The notes under the pieces were generated by a model that did no database searches, was not told where the DNA came from, and saw nothing but the letters and a program-made list of their open reading frames with translations. This document shows positions 27,401 to 38,989 of a stretch of DNA of 64,000 bases, piece by piece. The translations under genes were made by a program, and so were the position numbers. Each line of letters opens with the position of its first letter. The stretch's first letter is position 1. This stretch comes from Micropterus salmoides (taxonomy: Eukaryota; Chordata; Actinopteri; Centrarchiformes; Centrarchidae), in the NCBI RefSeq assembly GCF_014851395.1, contig NW_024040707.1:6794187-6858186 (forward strand). The letters run 5' to 3'.

Positions 27401-30400
27401 GAATAGTCTGCACCCTGATGGCTCCATCAAGGTGCACATGCAGCTCAACCTGTGGATGAGATAATAAATAATTAATCCATCAATCAAAACAAATTGTTTT
27501 CAAACAGATGGATGTAACCATGTATCTAAGTCTGATTATACATTGTAGTTTAGAAGAATAGCACTGCAGAATGTCAGCTGGCCAGCAGTGTTAAAAAAAA
27601 GAGAGCAGCAAGAGAGGACAGCGGTGGTGCAGTCCATCACGAATGCAGTATGCATGACTGGGCAACAAGGAGCGAAAAGGCCATGGGTTCCAGAGAAGGG
27701 TCAAAGACGAGTTCCAGCTCTGACAGCCGTGATTTAATCTGGCAGATGGCACCAATAAATCTATGCTCCTCCTTCAACAACTGAGGCCTAAAAGACTCTC
27801 ATCAGTAATCCTTATTTCTGGTTGGAAGTGATGATGAAGGAGAGAATGACAAGTATGGTTATGGTAATAAGTTAAATCTCCTAATGTGCACCAAAAGAAG
27901 CAGCTGGGAGCACTGACCCTGATCTTCCACAACAGCAAAACCAAAGTTTTATCTATTCTTGTGGCTCAGTTAATTCTTCGACATTCACTGACATACCCTA
28001 TGCATCTATTCCTTAAAAGCCCTGAAAACTTATTCTCTTCATCAGTTTCTGTTCCATTACTATACTTTATATAATTTTGATAATTGATTAATCCCTCCCT
28101 TGATTAGTTCCCTTTCAAGCACCCCATCAAGCATCCTCTGGTTCTAGCTTTTCTACTGTGATGATTTGCTGCTTTGAATTAATTCAGTGTTTTGGTAATT
28201 TTTCAAGCAAAATGAAAAAAAAAAAAAACTAAATGTGAGAATTTGTAACTCTTTTTTGTAACATATGACTGAAAATTTGGGGGGTGTTGGACTGTTGGTC
28301 TGGAACAGATTAATCAATGATTGTTGCATTAACAGTATTAGTTATTTCACATGAGAGATTTCAGTTTTTCTTGTTTACGCTTCTCTCACTGATTTAAAAT
28401 TAATCAGGGCTTCGCTGGAAAACTGTGATGTCACATCCTTCCATGTACCAATCAGGTTTAAGCTAAAATTCTTTAATCAAAATGTGATGACAACTAGAGG
28501 GATGTTTATCCACGCAGGAAATATGGTAATGGTCAAAACACTTTAACAATCACAAATCACCTCAAAGAGCAATCAGGGTTCAGACCCACCCTGTGTATTA
28601 AAATGAATGAAGTGTACAGTGTGTCCCTCTACTTGCAGTTTATTGAGAGAGTTTCTAAAATGATGAAATTTAAATGAGGTACAGATGCTGAACGCTTCCC
28701 CCTCCTCCCTCTTACTGGGCAGGGAAAATAACACATTTTTATCCAAGAACCACATGAGCAGTGTGTAAGGTTCAACTGGTTCAACACGACTCAGTGATTA
28801 AATTAACATTCTTTGATCAAACCTCATGAATCTAAACCTGACTCATTCATCAGTCATTAAAGGAAATGCTGCAGGAGATTAGCCTACAACATAAGGGGTT
28901 GTTCCTGATTAAAGATCCCTTTGAGACACAAATGCCACTGTCAGTGAACATTTTATTTCATTATTTTGGATTTCAAAATTGCAATAAAAACTAAAGACAA
29001 ACAAATAAAAATCTGGATCATGTTTTTAGAAAAAAACTACACCAGCCACCAGCTTTCAATAAACCAAATCTTTCTGGTGTATACAGCTGAAAACACAAAT
29101 GTGAAGATTTGCTGCTTTTGTTTGTATTATATCCTTGCAAATTTAATATATTTGTGTTTTAGTTAGACAACACAGACATTTAAATTGACCGCTTTGGACT
29201 TGCAGAGATCACTTGGAATCTGAAGGTACTTTTTCAGTATTTCCTGATGATATGTGCGTCAAATTATTATTTGATTAATCAAGAAAATAACATGTAACAA
29301 GTTCATAGATAATGAAAATAACTGTTAGTTGCAGCCCAAGTTATGACAGACTGCTATTCAGACCTGCTTCCCTCTTCTTTTAGAAAGTAAAGCAGCTGTG
29401 TGCATCTGTGTGACAGATGGAAAATGTTCTTAAGATTTGATGTTTTCAACAAGAAGTGAAGTCTTCTATTAAAACTGTTTGAGTTTCTCTTTTGTTTATG
29501 TCTGTTTTCTTTCTTTAAAAGCCTGGTTTCCGTGACACTGGAGCATCAGAGTTGTTCAACAAACAGCTGGTTAACCCATCTGCAGTTCCTGTGGCAATTC
29601 TTTCAGTATACACACATCACTTTCTGTAGTAACTTATATAAGAGTTAGAGTTTATACTGAATTAAAATCTGCAATGTGTTATTGCACAACAGCCTCTTGC
29701 TGATTCTCCACTGAAAGGGTTCTATTACGCAATTTTGTGAAGCCACTAAATATAGGATGTTCATAGTGAAAGAAAGGTTTCATGTAAAATGTTTATAGTT
29801 TAAGTTTCTCAATTGTGATGATTGCCTACTTTTCTCTGTTTTGTATCATTGTACAATGAATCTTTTTAGGTTTTGATCTGGACAACCAACAAAACATCTG
29901 AATTTTCTGACATTTCATTAATGAATCAGTAAATATCCATTACAGTGGATGCCCTCTGCAACTGTGTCAGCCTTTTATTTATGTCTATATTTGTCCTTTA
30001 ATAATTTTCTTCTGAGTCCAAACCAGAACAGAAACTCACTGAAAGCAAACAGTCTAGTTTGTCTTGGAGCTGAAATGATTAGTTGATTTGTTGATTAGTT
30101 GATCAACTAACAATTAATTGCAATTATTTTGACAATCTATAACTGTTTAGGTAAATTCTCAAGCAGAAATGCTATATTAGCTGGTTCCACTTTCAGTTCC
30201 ACTGATTTGCTGCTGTTCTCTGTTTTATATCATTATAAACTGAATATGTTTCCCACTATGTTCTGGCATTTTATAGACCAAACAAATAATCAATCAATTG
30301 AGGAATTAATCAGGAGATTAATCAGTAATGAAAGTAATCAGTAGTTTCAGCCCTACATGATCACACACTGTAACCCTGTAGCTATATACTACAATTAATG

Positions 30401-31008
30401 TCAGTGTAAGATGCATGGATGGTGAACCGGTGCAGGTTACTGCCACAATGACCCCAGGAGTGGTATCAGGTCTACAACAGCAAATTAATATTTAATAGGA
30501 TGATTTCTTATCAGCCGTCAGTTCCTCGGCAGACCAGGTGCAGCACCAAACTCCAAAGGGCACTATACGTTTCACGTATGTGGGCCGGTTGCGCATGTCA
30601 CGCTACCTGACAATTAAAGGTACAGTTCACTTTGGGCAGGCTTTGTTGTGCGCGCCAGTTGTATCTATCGGCAAATAAAAGTGCTTCCATAAAGAAATCA
30701 GGCAAAATAATGCAAAGTGTTTTCTGTGTGTCTATTGCAGTGATGAGACGCTCGCATTTATTTAACGTGAATCCCTCCATCCCACAAACATGTATTAATA
30801 AATAACTACACTCATTACAGAACAATGTGCTACCTTGTCGTAATTATATAAAGAAGCAAGAGAAAGCTGTTTGGACTTACTCAGTGAAAATAAATAGCCT
30901 ATCTGTCCTTTCATTCATCACAGTGTCTTGTTTAAAGCCACACGTCAAACTGTAAGCAACGGAAAGGTTCTTCCGTGTTCCAACTACTGGCATCAAACAC
31001 ACATAGGC

Positions 31009-31045
<37 letters not shown>

Positions 31046-31302
31046 TAATGGCAAATAATAATACAATGTATTTTAATCAAACACTTGATTTCTTCCTTTA
31101 TGTCTTTAAACAGGCTTCTTCGTAGCCTATTATTTGGGTCTCGGGCACTAACCCTAACGTGCGTAAAACCAGGAAAAAGTTCGCCCGTCAAACACATTTC
31201 CATTTAAATTATTAATGCTCATTCTACAGTTTAGCCTACCGGCTGATACTGTACCTTTGGCTTGTTGAATACCACTTGTTCGGGGGGGGAAAGCTCAGCC
31301 AT
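14012..31302 (-). CDS. ada: Adenosine deaminase, 11 exons
   Basis: Coding exons, 5' to 3' on the minus strand: 31302-31255, 27449-27388, 26092-25970, 23798-23655, 23544-23429, 21655-21531, 16641-16570, 16019-15918, 15594-15527, 15426-15297 and 14116-14012 (TAA at 14014-14012). All junctions are GT/AG and in phase, giving 364 residues (human ADA 363). It is the cytosolic zinc hydrolase that converts adenosine and deoxyadenosine to inosine forms. Zinc and catalytic motifs are all present: HVHLDG in exon 2, the VHAGEV His and Glu in exon 7, GHG in exon 8 and NTDDP with both Asp in exon 10. The start is the first ATG in exon 1 (context GTACGATGG). Exon 1 has a run of eight C encoding Ser-Pro-Pro. 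The gene looks intact. Introns hold repeats, a (CT)n tract at the intron 2 acceptor, and a LINE in intron 6 in the opposite orientation. Confidence 0.96.
14187..15017. repeat. Dispersed family 3 foldback element in ada intron 10
   Basis: The left part (14187-14290) reads AAGGAATAGCTGAGCAATTTGG, with GAGAGTTAGATGAAAG and TACCACTC. The right part (about 14870-15017) is its degenerate reverse complement, with GAGTGGTATTGATCTTC and GCTATTCCTTTAA. In the middle is TTAGCTTAGCATAAAGACTGG. This gives an element of about 0.83 kb with long imperfect terminal inverted repeats and no coding capacity, consistent with a foldback or MITE-like element (inference). Confidence 0.65.
16066..16091 (+). repeat. 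(CAA)n microsatellite in ada intron 7
   Basis: About eight tandem CAA units lie about 45 bases upstream of the ada exon 8 acceptor. Confidence 0.9.
18405..18870 (+). repeat. Dispersed family 2 copy in ada intron 6
   Basis: Marks are GCTAATTAGCACTAAACAAGT, CAGGTATTTGGCCATAAACCC, GACCCCATGATGGTGCGAGATG and CAAGGCAATCCATTCATCC. The same phrases recur at 39.0-39.5, 41.3-41.7 and, inverted, 44.76-45.12 kb. Confidence 0.65.
19413..20972 (+). mobile_element. Broken LINE (reverse transcriptase) in ada intron 6
   Basis: A non-LTR retrotransposon remnant lies opposite to ada. The readable reverse-transcriptase pieces in order are: DYRPVALTSVVMKSFERL (about 19462-19515); FSSAFNTIIPD (about 19600); STGAPQGCVLSPLLFSLYTN (about 19759-19818); and the catalytic FADDT (19858-19872). 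The C-terminal WAGNITADPSHPGHN-type block follows, and the end at about 20465 is RAITLMNS-stop. The tail ends with GGCAATAAAAGCTGATTCTGAT. The 5' part (endonuclease) is missing. An internal stretch after ITGP is deleted, and at least two frame changes (near 19560-19600 and 19900-19945) kill it. The clade is probably in the jockey/CR1/L2 assemblage; I cannot be more exact. Confidence 0.88.
22360..22470. repeat. Possible MITE-like fragment with palindromic CGAAGCTTCG
   Basis: A GC-richer island with self-complementary steps (GCGAAGCTTCG, CTTCGAAG, ATCGATTCTTCG) stands in AT-rich ada intron 5/6 surroundings. It resembles short inverted-repeat element ends, but no second copy lies in the window. 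Confidence 0.3.
24451..24484 (+). repeat. (AC)n microsatellite in ada intron 3
   Basis: An uninterrupted run of 17 AC units. Confidence 0.95.
24588..24800. repeat. Dispersed family 1 fragment in ada intron 3
   Basis: Contains GGCAACTATTTTGAAAATTAA, AATGTGAAGATTTGCAGCC and AACAAGCAATCTGAAGACGTC, phrases shared with other family 1 copies. Confidence 0.55.
26093..26130 (-). repeat. (CT)n tract forming the ada intron 2 acceptor
   Basis: On the plus strand this is (GA)n followed by an A run. On the ada strand it reads T8, then (CT)n, then CCTCCTTTCAG immediately before exon 3 (first base 26092). A microsatellite therefore supplies the polypyrimidine tract of this splice site. Confidence 0.85.
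26620..27130. repeat. Likely degenerate repeat with an internal ~55-bp duplication
   Basis: Two adjacent related segments, about 26632-26690 and 26691-26745, both contain ATGAGC(G/A)TAT and AATAGCGCCCCTA. This implies an old tandem duplication. The GC-richer sequence that follows (GGTTTAGGCACATACCCCTG to GCCACTAGAGGTCGCTG) looks repeat-derived, but no second copy is in the window. It lies in ada intron 2. Confidence 0.4.
28150..28345. repeat. Dispersed family 1 fragment in ada intron 1
   Basis: GATGATTTGCTGCTTTGAATT, a T/A-rich middle, GTGTTGGACTGTTGGTCTGG and AATCAATGATTGTTGCATTAA resemble the family 1 order of motifs. Confidence 0.5.
29085..29340 (+). repeat. Dispersed family 1 copy in ada intron 1
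   Basis: Runs from AAACACAAATGTGAAGATTTG to the clear terminal phrase GAAAATAACTGTTAGTTGCAG at about 29314-29334. Confidence 0.6.
30063..30356 (+). repeat. Dispersed family 1, near-complete copy in ada intron 1
   Basis: The left end is GGAGCTGAAATGATTAGTTG and the right end is AATCAGTAGTTTCAGCCCTAC. The ends are imperfect inverted repeats (AGCTGAAA...TTTCAGCCC). Length is about 290 bp with no coding capacity. This copy best shows the terminal-inverted-repeat architecture of the family. Confidence 0.65.
31012..31043 (+). repeat. (CA)n microsatellite in ada intron 1
   Basis: A run of about 16 CA units, some 210 bases downstream (in ada orientation) of exon 1. Confidence 0.95.
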
Positions 31303-31410
31303 CGTACAGAGTCTGCTGTTGCCGGTGAGTCTGCTGGTGAACAGAGAGCTGAGGACTGGCGTGCCAAAACGTATCGCAGCTTGCCTTGTTATAATATGCA
31401 TGGCTCTGGG
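31303..31410 (-). promoter_or_regulatory. Likely ada proximal promoter and 5' UTR
   Basis: On the minus strand a TATA-like TATTATAA (about 31396-31389) lies some 90 bases upstream of the ada ATG (31302-31300). The transcription start would fall near 31365. This is inferred from spacing alone. Confidence 0.4.
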
Positions 31411-32105
31411 ACACGCCTTTGTTCACTCAACGGCATAACACATCGCTAAGAGCTATTACTGTACAACAGAGGATGTCAGGACGCACAGAGGAGCAGGCTG
31501 TGCGGTACAGTGTGCATTAACATATAGAGACAACAGTAGCCTAGGTAGAAGGATTAACGGCCCTGAATGGCAGCAGCTTTGCACCCATGTGATGAGAGCT
31601 TTACCACCGGGCTAATTAATTAAGTCAAACCGTTACACAATGAAGCAAATTGCAGTATTTATATTTCGTAGTCTGCATGAAGGTTTCAAAAAATATCAGT
31701 CATTCTATCATGACTATGGGGAATGTGTTAAAATAGAGGAGAGGAGGAGAGGTCATTCTTTATTACTAGAAGACTCTCGCTGTCTTTTGAATGTTGACAC
31801 AAATCTGCTTCTCAGTGGATACTCCGATGTTTTGAAGAAATACACCATTTGAAATCCTGCTATCTACAATGCACATATAAGGTTGACACATTGCTTTTCT
31901 TTCTAAAATTCGTAATTGCGTAATTTTGTAAGAATTGCTTATAAACATGATTTTGTACTGATGACGGATATAGAAAATTAATGCATTACAGATTACACCA
32001 TAGCCATAAAACATGTTTAAAATACAACAGGCATTAATAAGGTATTGTCTTATATTGAATTTGTTTATAAAATGTCTAACAGGGAGTTTGACCTCTTGAC
32101 CCCAA
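31411..32105. other. Upstream of ada, nothing recognised
   Basis: No gene or repeat family is recognised. The short open frames have no family resemblance. Confidence 0.4.
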
Positions 32106-32300
32106 ACATATAGAGCTGCAACAATTACTTGATTAATCAATTAGTCAACTGACAGAAAATTAATCAACAACTATTCTGATGATCAAATAATCAGACAAAG
32201 AAATCTGTCTTATCTGGGAACATAGTTTCAGTTTCAAATATGTATTAGTTGAAGCAATGTCTGTCATAATAATCAGAACCCAGCTGTTAACAGTTAAAAT
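32106..32300 (+). repeat. Dispersed family 1 fragment
   Basis: Begins with TAGAGCTGCAACAATTACTTG and continues with TTAATCAATTAGTCAACTGAC and GACAGAAAATTAATCAACAAC, the left end of the family. Confidence 0.6.
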
Positions 32301-32529
32301 GTCAAGATTGTATTTATTGTAGATATTTCTTTAGTCTGCTTTGGCTTCAGATTTAGGATTTTAATAATAATAAAAGTGTCAATACCTCAAATCTTCCCAG
32401 CATTCACATATTTGTTTTTTTTTATTCACATATTGTGAAACAAGTTATATAAGAAAAGGGAAATAATTGAAACCAATAGGACATTTTTTTTACCTTTCAG
32501 CTATACTGATATCACTACATACTTCAACA

Positions 32530-32690
32530 TTAAAGAAATATGGTAGTTCGACATTTTGAGAAATAGACTTCTTTGCTTTTTTGCTGACACTTACATGAGA
32601 AGATTAATGTCACTCTTATGTTTGTAAGCCACATTTGAAGCTACAGCAAGCAGATGGAAACAGAGGGAAAGAGCCTGACTATTTCAAATT
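32530..32690 (+). repeat. Dispersed family 3 fragment
   Basis: CGACATTTTGAGAAATAGACTTC, CACTTACATGAGAAGATTAATG and TGAAGCTACAGCAAGCAG match the left part of family 3. Confidence 0.6.
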
Positions 32691-33940
32691 CCAGCCACCA
32701 GATCCTGCATGGAAGCCAACTATCAGAGTTTCATGAGCAGGACCACACCTCAATCATGCCTCCCCTGGCATTTCTATAAATACCTACCTAACCTGTCTCC
32801 CGTTCCTCGCTCGCGTCTCCCCCCCACAAGTGTCAAGAACAGAGAAGACTTGACATTTGGGTCAGAAACTGGATCCCCAGTCTTCAAGAGCTCTGGCTTG
32901 TTCAATCTGTCAAAATTGTCATGCCAGGACGTGACCGATTCTATCTGGTCACAAGGACAACACTTTCACCAAGTCTGTAGCTGGTCTTATACTGTCCAAT
33001 TAACGGCCCAGTGGAGAAGGACTCTGAGCTGGCCTAATTAGAGATAAATCTGTCTGGACATATTTGGGGGACAGCTGATATAAATGCTAATAAGTGTTGA
33101 TTTTGGTTGTAGGTCAGCTGCTATTAAAAATGTCCAGCAGGTGGCACTGAAACATAAATAATGACCGTTTGTTTTGACAATTGACACTAGGGTCTAACCC
33201 AAACTATGGAAGACAGCCTCAGTCCAAAAGAACACAAAAGTATATGGACAAGCTTTCTGCCTTAGGTATAGTGTTTGCTCCAATAAAATACTCTATATGG
33301 AAAACACCAATAAGATCCAAGAGTTCAAACCTTAACTTTTAGTAAAGAAATGGTCATATCATCATAAGTTTGTATGTTTTTAACCTGTCTTGCCTTGAAG
33401 ATCGGTCATTCTTCCCTTTTCCATTTTAATGAGGACAATAATGGAAATTTTTTTTTAACTTTATGGTGTATTTATCCTCTGTAATTTAATTGTATGTTGT
33501 GACATTATGATGGCAGTCTTGTATTTACCTTTGTTATTTATTAATTACATATAAGATATCTATCCATCCATCTATCATGTTATGTATGAGACCCAAGTTC
33601 AGTCCCTGACCAATAAAACAACTTTTCTTTTCAGGCTTCATTATATTAAACCATTATTTGTCTGCCTGTCCTTTCATCCACAGCACAGCATGGATTTCTC
33701 AGTGGTTATTAAAAACTGCACGGAGCTTTTCAACCCCATCACATCAAAGCAGCATAAAATAGGTCTGTGTGCTGAAGTACAAGGCCAAGTGGCTAGTGGA
33801 CATTTTACTTCCTACAGATCTTCGCACATTCACAAATCACAGCCGTGTTCATGCATGGCTAAAAATGGAAACACCCTTCTAATTACAGTATACTTTCACA
33901 TTGTTCAGTTAATATTCACAAGTACCTATTTAATAAATGT
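32691..33940. other. Non-coding stretch, nothing recognised
   Basis: Open frames at 32709-33041 and 33582-34118 show no family resemblance and no splice context, and the second runs into a repeat. The GC-richer patch at 32690-32900 may be an old transposon fragment but could not be identified. Confidence 0.4.
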
Positions 33941-34085
33941 AAATGCTCCGTACTTGTATAGCGCCTTTCCAGTCTTTTCGACCACTCAAAGCGCTTTTAC
34001 ACTACATCTGCATTTACCATTCACACACATTCATACACTGGCGGAACAGCCGCCAGGGGCAATTCGGGGAACATTAATTCATGTT
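33941..34085 (+). repeat. Dispersed family 4 fragment (TATAGCGCCTTTCCAGTC type)
   Basis: CTTGTATAGCGCCTTTCCAG, GACCACTCAAAGCGCTTTTAC, ATTCACACACATTCATACACTG and CGGAACAGCCGCCAGGGGCAA form a motif series familiar to me from fish genomes. No other copy is in this window, so the call rests on recognition. Confidence 0.5.
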
Positions 34086-35030
34086 CCATTAAGTATCCAG
34101 AATTTTCTAAATATATAGCTCATGCTACCTACTTTTTGACACAGCATCAAAAAGAAAGTCTGTAAAAAAAAAAAATAAATAAAAGTTTTCTTTTGTTATT
34201 TGATGTATTCAGTAAAATGTTCAGTTATGGTTTTCTGTACATTTTTATTTCCCTACATGAAGGTCTAATTGCCAGTGTAAAGCCTTTTCCACAGTAAAAG
34301 GAAAACATTTTGTAATCTTAATATTTATACATTTTTGTCATATTGTCAAATTTAAACTTTTTGGCCACTTGGGGGCAAAGCAACAATGTATAAACATGAC
34401 ACTGACTTTTTAAAATTATCATAATCTAATACAGTCAAAATGTGTTAGTAAACTGTTGCTAACATTAGCATATATTTGGAGTCGTGTTTGTGTCCACCGG
34501 ACAAGTCCAATATAGACACTTCATTTAGCTCAATTTTGTCTACAACAACTTCTGAAGGAAACATCTGGCTCTGTAGTTGCTAAATGGTGCACTTTTGTTT
34601 AAAATGTAAAGGCTGTAGTCTGAGGTTAGGGGAACTGTACTGTACTCAGGGTGTAAACCACAGGGGAACCAGGGGAGCTTGTGCTCCTCTTAATAAGTCA
34701 TGAGCTCATGAGCCTAAAAACATGGTTAATGAAAATGTGGGCATCTCTCTAATATTGACTGTTTTTCCTCTTTAGCTTCATCATCATGCATCATGTGTAA
34801 AAATAAGCTATTATTTATGTATGATTGATGCATGTGGGTGATTCATCACTAATTTAGTTAAAAAGATACTGGCCTGCATGCTTTTCTGTCATCCCCGTTG
34901 AAGCGTGGCAGTGCAATATCATAAACTTCACTCACTTCTCAGTCCCACGCAGTCTGCACGGCGAATCACCATGGTTCATTTAAGTTAAAGCACCAGGCAA
35001 AATACTGGAAAAGCTTGAACAGGACAGGTT
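34086..35030. other. Non-coding stretch, nothing recognised
   Basis: AT-rich sequence without a recognisable exon, RNA gene or repeat family. Confidence 0.4.
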
Positions 35031-35565
35031 GGGGGGAGTTGCGGGAAAAGTAAGTAAAAGTAAAGTAACTAAAAAAGTATGACATTAAACTTTGAGTATT
35101 TAAAATTTCTGCTACTTTATATTTATACTCTACCACATTTCAGATGGAAATATACTTTGTATATTGTAGGCCTACTTACACTATTGTACTAGTACTATTT
35201 GTTATGTTACTTTTCACATTAAGATTTTATACAAAAAAAATACATTGTAATGAAATACAATGGTTTTTTATAAATTAAAATACCCAACCGTGTATAAAAT
35301 TAGCTCCACTTCAACTAGATAAAACATAAACATGCTCATATACATGAAATTCATCAATCACAATAATTCAGTAGCCTACTATAAAATGTACAATCATAGC
35401 ACTCTGAAAGGGGTCATTTAGCAAAACAAGTACTTATACTATTAATACTTTAAGTGAATGTTGTTGCCAACACTAATGTTACTTAAGTTTAAAAAGGCAG
35501 GACTTTTTCTGCATGTTGCTACTTTCACTAAAATAATATGAATACTTCCCCCAACACTATATCAT
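35031..35565. repeat. Likely dispersed repeat (ACTTTA/ACTTAAGT-rich)
   Basis: The stretch is rich in phrases such as AAAAGTAAAGTAACTAAAAA, CTGCTACTTTATATTTATACTC, TACCACATTTCAGATGGAAATA and GTTACTTAAGTTTAAAAAGGCAGG. I recognise these as a common fish interspersed repeat. No second copy is in the window. Confidence 0.45.
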
Positions 35566-36585
35566 TTGGACTGAGGGGAAAGGAGGGGAAGTGTGGCAAT
35601 AGGAATAGTTAATTTTTATTGATGCCCTTATTGAGACTGCTTAATGATCTGAGTCTTTATCAATATGATACTTTTATTTGGCGACAGTTATTTGGTAAGA
35701 CATGACCCAAAGGTCATGAGGTAGGCCTGCACGGTAATATTTAATGTGCGATAACATTGTTGTATATCGAGATTAAACATTACTTGGGATAAATACATAC
35801 TGAAGTGTACATATTAACTGCCTGGTTATTTTAAAGTTATAGGATTAGATTATATTTTAAATACAGCTAAATGTTTCTAGAGCAGCAAATAAACTCAACA
35901 TCTGACGTCACAATACTGAGTGATTAAAAAAAATTCAGTCTGTAGTCCTTCCTCCTCTCTGCTGTTATTCACTGCCTGCAGGTAACATTACCTTGTCGAA
36001 GGAGGAGCGGCTGGTTTATCTCAGCCAGCAGCTCAGTTTACAACAACGTGCCAGATTTTACAGACCAGTTTATGCTACAGCTTTTGCTTGTTTATAACAT
36101 TTGGCTAATGCCAAGCCAACATTAGCTTTGCTGGTAATAAAACATACAGGATGAGCGACTGAGCAGTTTAAATGAACCCTTTCTACATTGATATAGTAAT
36201 GTGTTTTTACGCGCAAAGGTTTTATTGCATGTATTTACAGTAATGAGCATAGCTGTCAGCAACTCCGTAGTTTGGAGCCAACTAAACATCACCGTCTCCA
36301 CCGCGACAGCTCAGCGTCTCAGCTGGCCGCTGTGTGTGTAGGAACCTTTTTATATACACAGTTGTGACGCCAAGAGGGGAACCGCCACCAGAATCTGACA
36401 ACGCCACCTGGGGACTTCCACCTCAGGAAATGCTCCATTTCTACTTTGACTTAACCTTTATACAAAGGCTACACAGGTTTATTGAAGTAAGACAGACGCG
36501 CTCCAAGAGAATAATTTATTTATTGATAATCTGTAACTGAAGTGCCTGAAAAGAGGATGGTGAATACTACAATAATCAAATTACC
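35566..36585. other. Non-coding stretch, nothing recognised
   Basis: No exon or named repeat is identified. A moderately GC-rich patch at 36330-36430 is not assigned. Confidence 0.35.
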
Positions 36586-36589
36586 ATGG

Positions 36590-37400
36590 AATATGAAGGT
36601 TTATTAAATTTGGCAAACAAGTTACTTTTATTTTTAACAAGACACCAGTTATTACCAATTATTGAACCAAACAAAAAGGCAGAGTGGGCCAGGACCAGCT
36701 GTGCACCAACTTACCCACCGCATGTGCCCACAGCAGTAGATAGTCACTGCAAATCGTGTCACTACCAAATTGTGTCCCAGTGCCGTTAACACTACAATCA
36801 GTAAAGGAACCCACACTAGCGTGCCTAGCCTCCACCACAAGCCGACCACTAGAACCACTGAAAAGAATAAAACAAGTTAAATAAAACACAATAGACCAGT
36901 TGGTTATATCTAAAATACAAGCATAGTCAACTAGGGGAGTGCCGGCTGGAGGCACTACAGCCAGAACGTACCAGCAATAATGGTTAAAAATCCTAATTAA
37001 CAAAAGGAAAAACAGCTGCTGACAACCTACAATTAAAAACCCATATTAGCAACAGTTTTATAAAAGTAAATAACAGTTACCTCAGGTAGTTATCATACCC
37101 TTCTTGTTGCTCCTTAAGCTTCTCATACCTTAACACAGGGTGCTCTGTAAGGAACAATACATCATGCCACTCCAGATAAGGAACCTTGGAATCAACCAAA
37201 CCACATCAAACAGGCGGGCTCCAGACTGCTGCAAAACATACAACCTCAGTCATTGGGAAAAGACAATGAAAACATAAGACAGGGTTTTTACTCACTCACC
37301 TACCTAAACGTCACAGAGGGTTCATGTGGCAACCAACAGGCAGGGAAAAACCAAAGAGGCAGCCATGATACTGCAGCTGCTTTAAATAAGCTCACTTAAT
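36590..37400 (-). other. Unidentified possible spliced transcription unit or repeat
   Basis: Reading the minus strand from 37400: an ATG-containing segment (near 37365) leads to donor-like GTAGGTGAGTGAG near 37305. Next is a protein-like open stretch at about 37191-37082 (VPYLEWHDVLFLTEHPVL and onward), followed by donor-like GTAACTG. A strong acceptor (TTTTATTCTTTTCAG) precedes 36857, and a hydrophobic open stretch follows it. AATAAA-type signals occur near 36630 and 36600. No family is recognised and the frames cannot be joined with confidence, so it may equally be a transposon-derived repeat. Confidence 0.25.
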
Positions 37401-38985
37401 GAGGGGGTTTGATCTGGGTGGAGCTAATCTGATGCTCCAGAGGTGCGTTCAAGAGCAAGGCTAAAAACCTGTAAGCCTGCATAGAAACACACACAACTAC
37501 ACAGTCTATGGTAGGAACCGAAAGAGAGCAGCAAAGGCTGCAGCCTGATGATAAACAGTCCTGGGCCCGTTTAATACCGTGTTTCGGTGGCATCAATAAA
37601 AAAACATTAGTTTTCTTATCCATCACGTTTCAAGTTAAATCAGATTTGATTAAAGGAGATTAAAGGACCTGCTAGTCTGGATAGCAGTAAAGATAAGCTC
37701 AGACCTTATTGATTTTCTGGTTTTGAGAAATTTTGGATCTGGGTCGTTTTAGAACCGGGTATCGATCCCCATCCCTATGTGACAATGATGAAGATGGAGA
37801 GATCTTTGGGTCAGCTCATCCTCTTCTTTCTGCACTTTTGGTAATGACATATTAATAGCAGTAAGCTACACAGTCTGGACCTGGGCTCTAAAACTTTTAA
37901 AACATCATCATTAAAGCCCCAATGGTTATGTTTAAAAAGTTTTAAAGCCCACTTCTTTTGCATTACACCCTCATACTAACAACACAGGATGTCAGTAAAA
38001 ACTGTTTCCAGAAATTGATCTAAAGAAGAACTGTAAACATTGTGAAAACAATGCGTGCGTGCCTGTTTCCAAATGAGTTCTGGGAAAGTAACAGCAAATC
38101 CTGACTACTCCCACATATTGGCAACTACAACGTCATGCCATCACTGAACCATTTCACATATAATTCAGTTAAAGAGCAGTGTTGTGTGTCCAAGACTCTC
38201 AGAGCTCTGGTCAATGTTTTACACTCTTAGACAATGAACTTTACTCTTTAAGTGATTGGTGTTGTGTCTGGAAATTAATTTGAATAATTTATCTTATTAA
38301 TGACATATGAAAAATTCGGTCTGTTATGTTTCCCCTTGTTCCCAGAAAAGAGATTAAACTAATAAATCGTGCAAACATAATCTGAATTCTTTCTAAATTA
38401 ATTTAAATATTCCTCTCTTCATCCCTCTGTTGCCTGGTTTTACGCTCAGAAGAATCATATGGGTCCAGGATTTAAAAGATGATGGTTTCCAATACAGTGT
38501 AAATGTTTATGTAATAACTTCATCTTTATTAAGTTCACCAGCATGGGCTTGCGTGATAAAACATCCTGAGTGGGCTTCCTGTGTTCTGCAGCATATATTT
38601 TCTTTTTACCTGAAGTTAGCACAATCTCAGCTAAAAATATTGACACCGTGTGCCATGCTAGGAAGTGGTTGCCTTGGATGAATTGAATCCTTGTTCCTTA
38701 TTTATTTGTTCTTATTTATTTTTAGTAACTGAAGCTAGAAATGGATGTCTTGTTGGTTTAGGTGTGTCAACAAATGCAGCAGGCTATTTCTACTCTGTTT
38801 TGCTACAATCAGCTCTCCGTAAACAAGCCCTGAACCCGTGCTTGGACACAAAAATGACAAAATTACATAATAGAGAGGATGATGAAGTTTTTTTGTGTGT
38901 AGACCGATGTTACAATTTACGTGTCAGGAGATTTATAGCAACATCAGTAGAGGAAAAATAAGACTAAGAATTTTCAGCCACAATA
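37401..38985. other. Non-coding stretch, nothing recognised
   Basis: Open frames at 38430-38681 and 38665-38961 overlap in different frames and have no family resemblance. No repeat family is evident. Confidence 0.4.
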
Positions 38986-38989
38986 ACGG

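Noticed and set aside
32709..33041. A 110-codon open frame in a GC-richer patch
   Set aside because: Resembles no protein I know; probably an old transposon or chance frame.
33582..34118. A 178-codon open frame, the longest outside known genes in the left half
   Set aside because: Composition is not gene-like, it runs into a dispersed repeat at 33941-34085, and no domain is visible.
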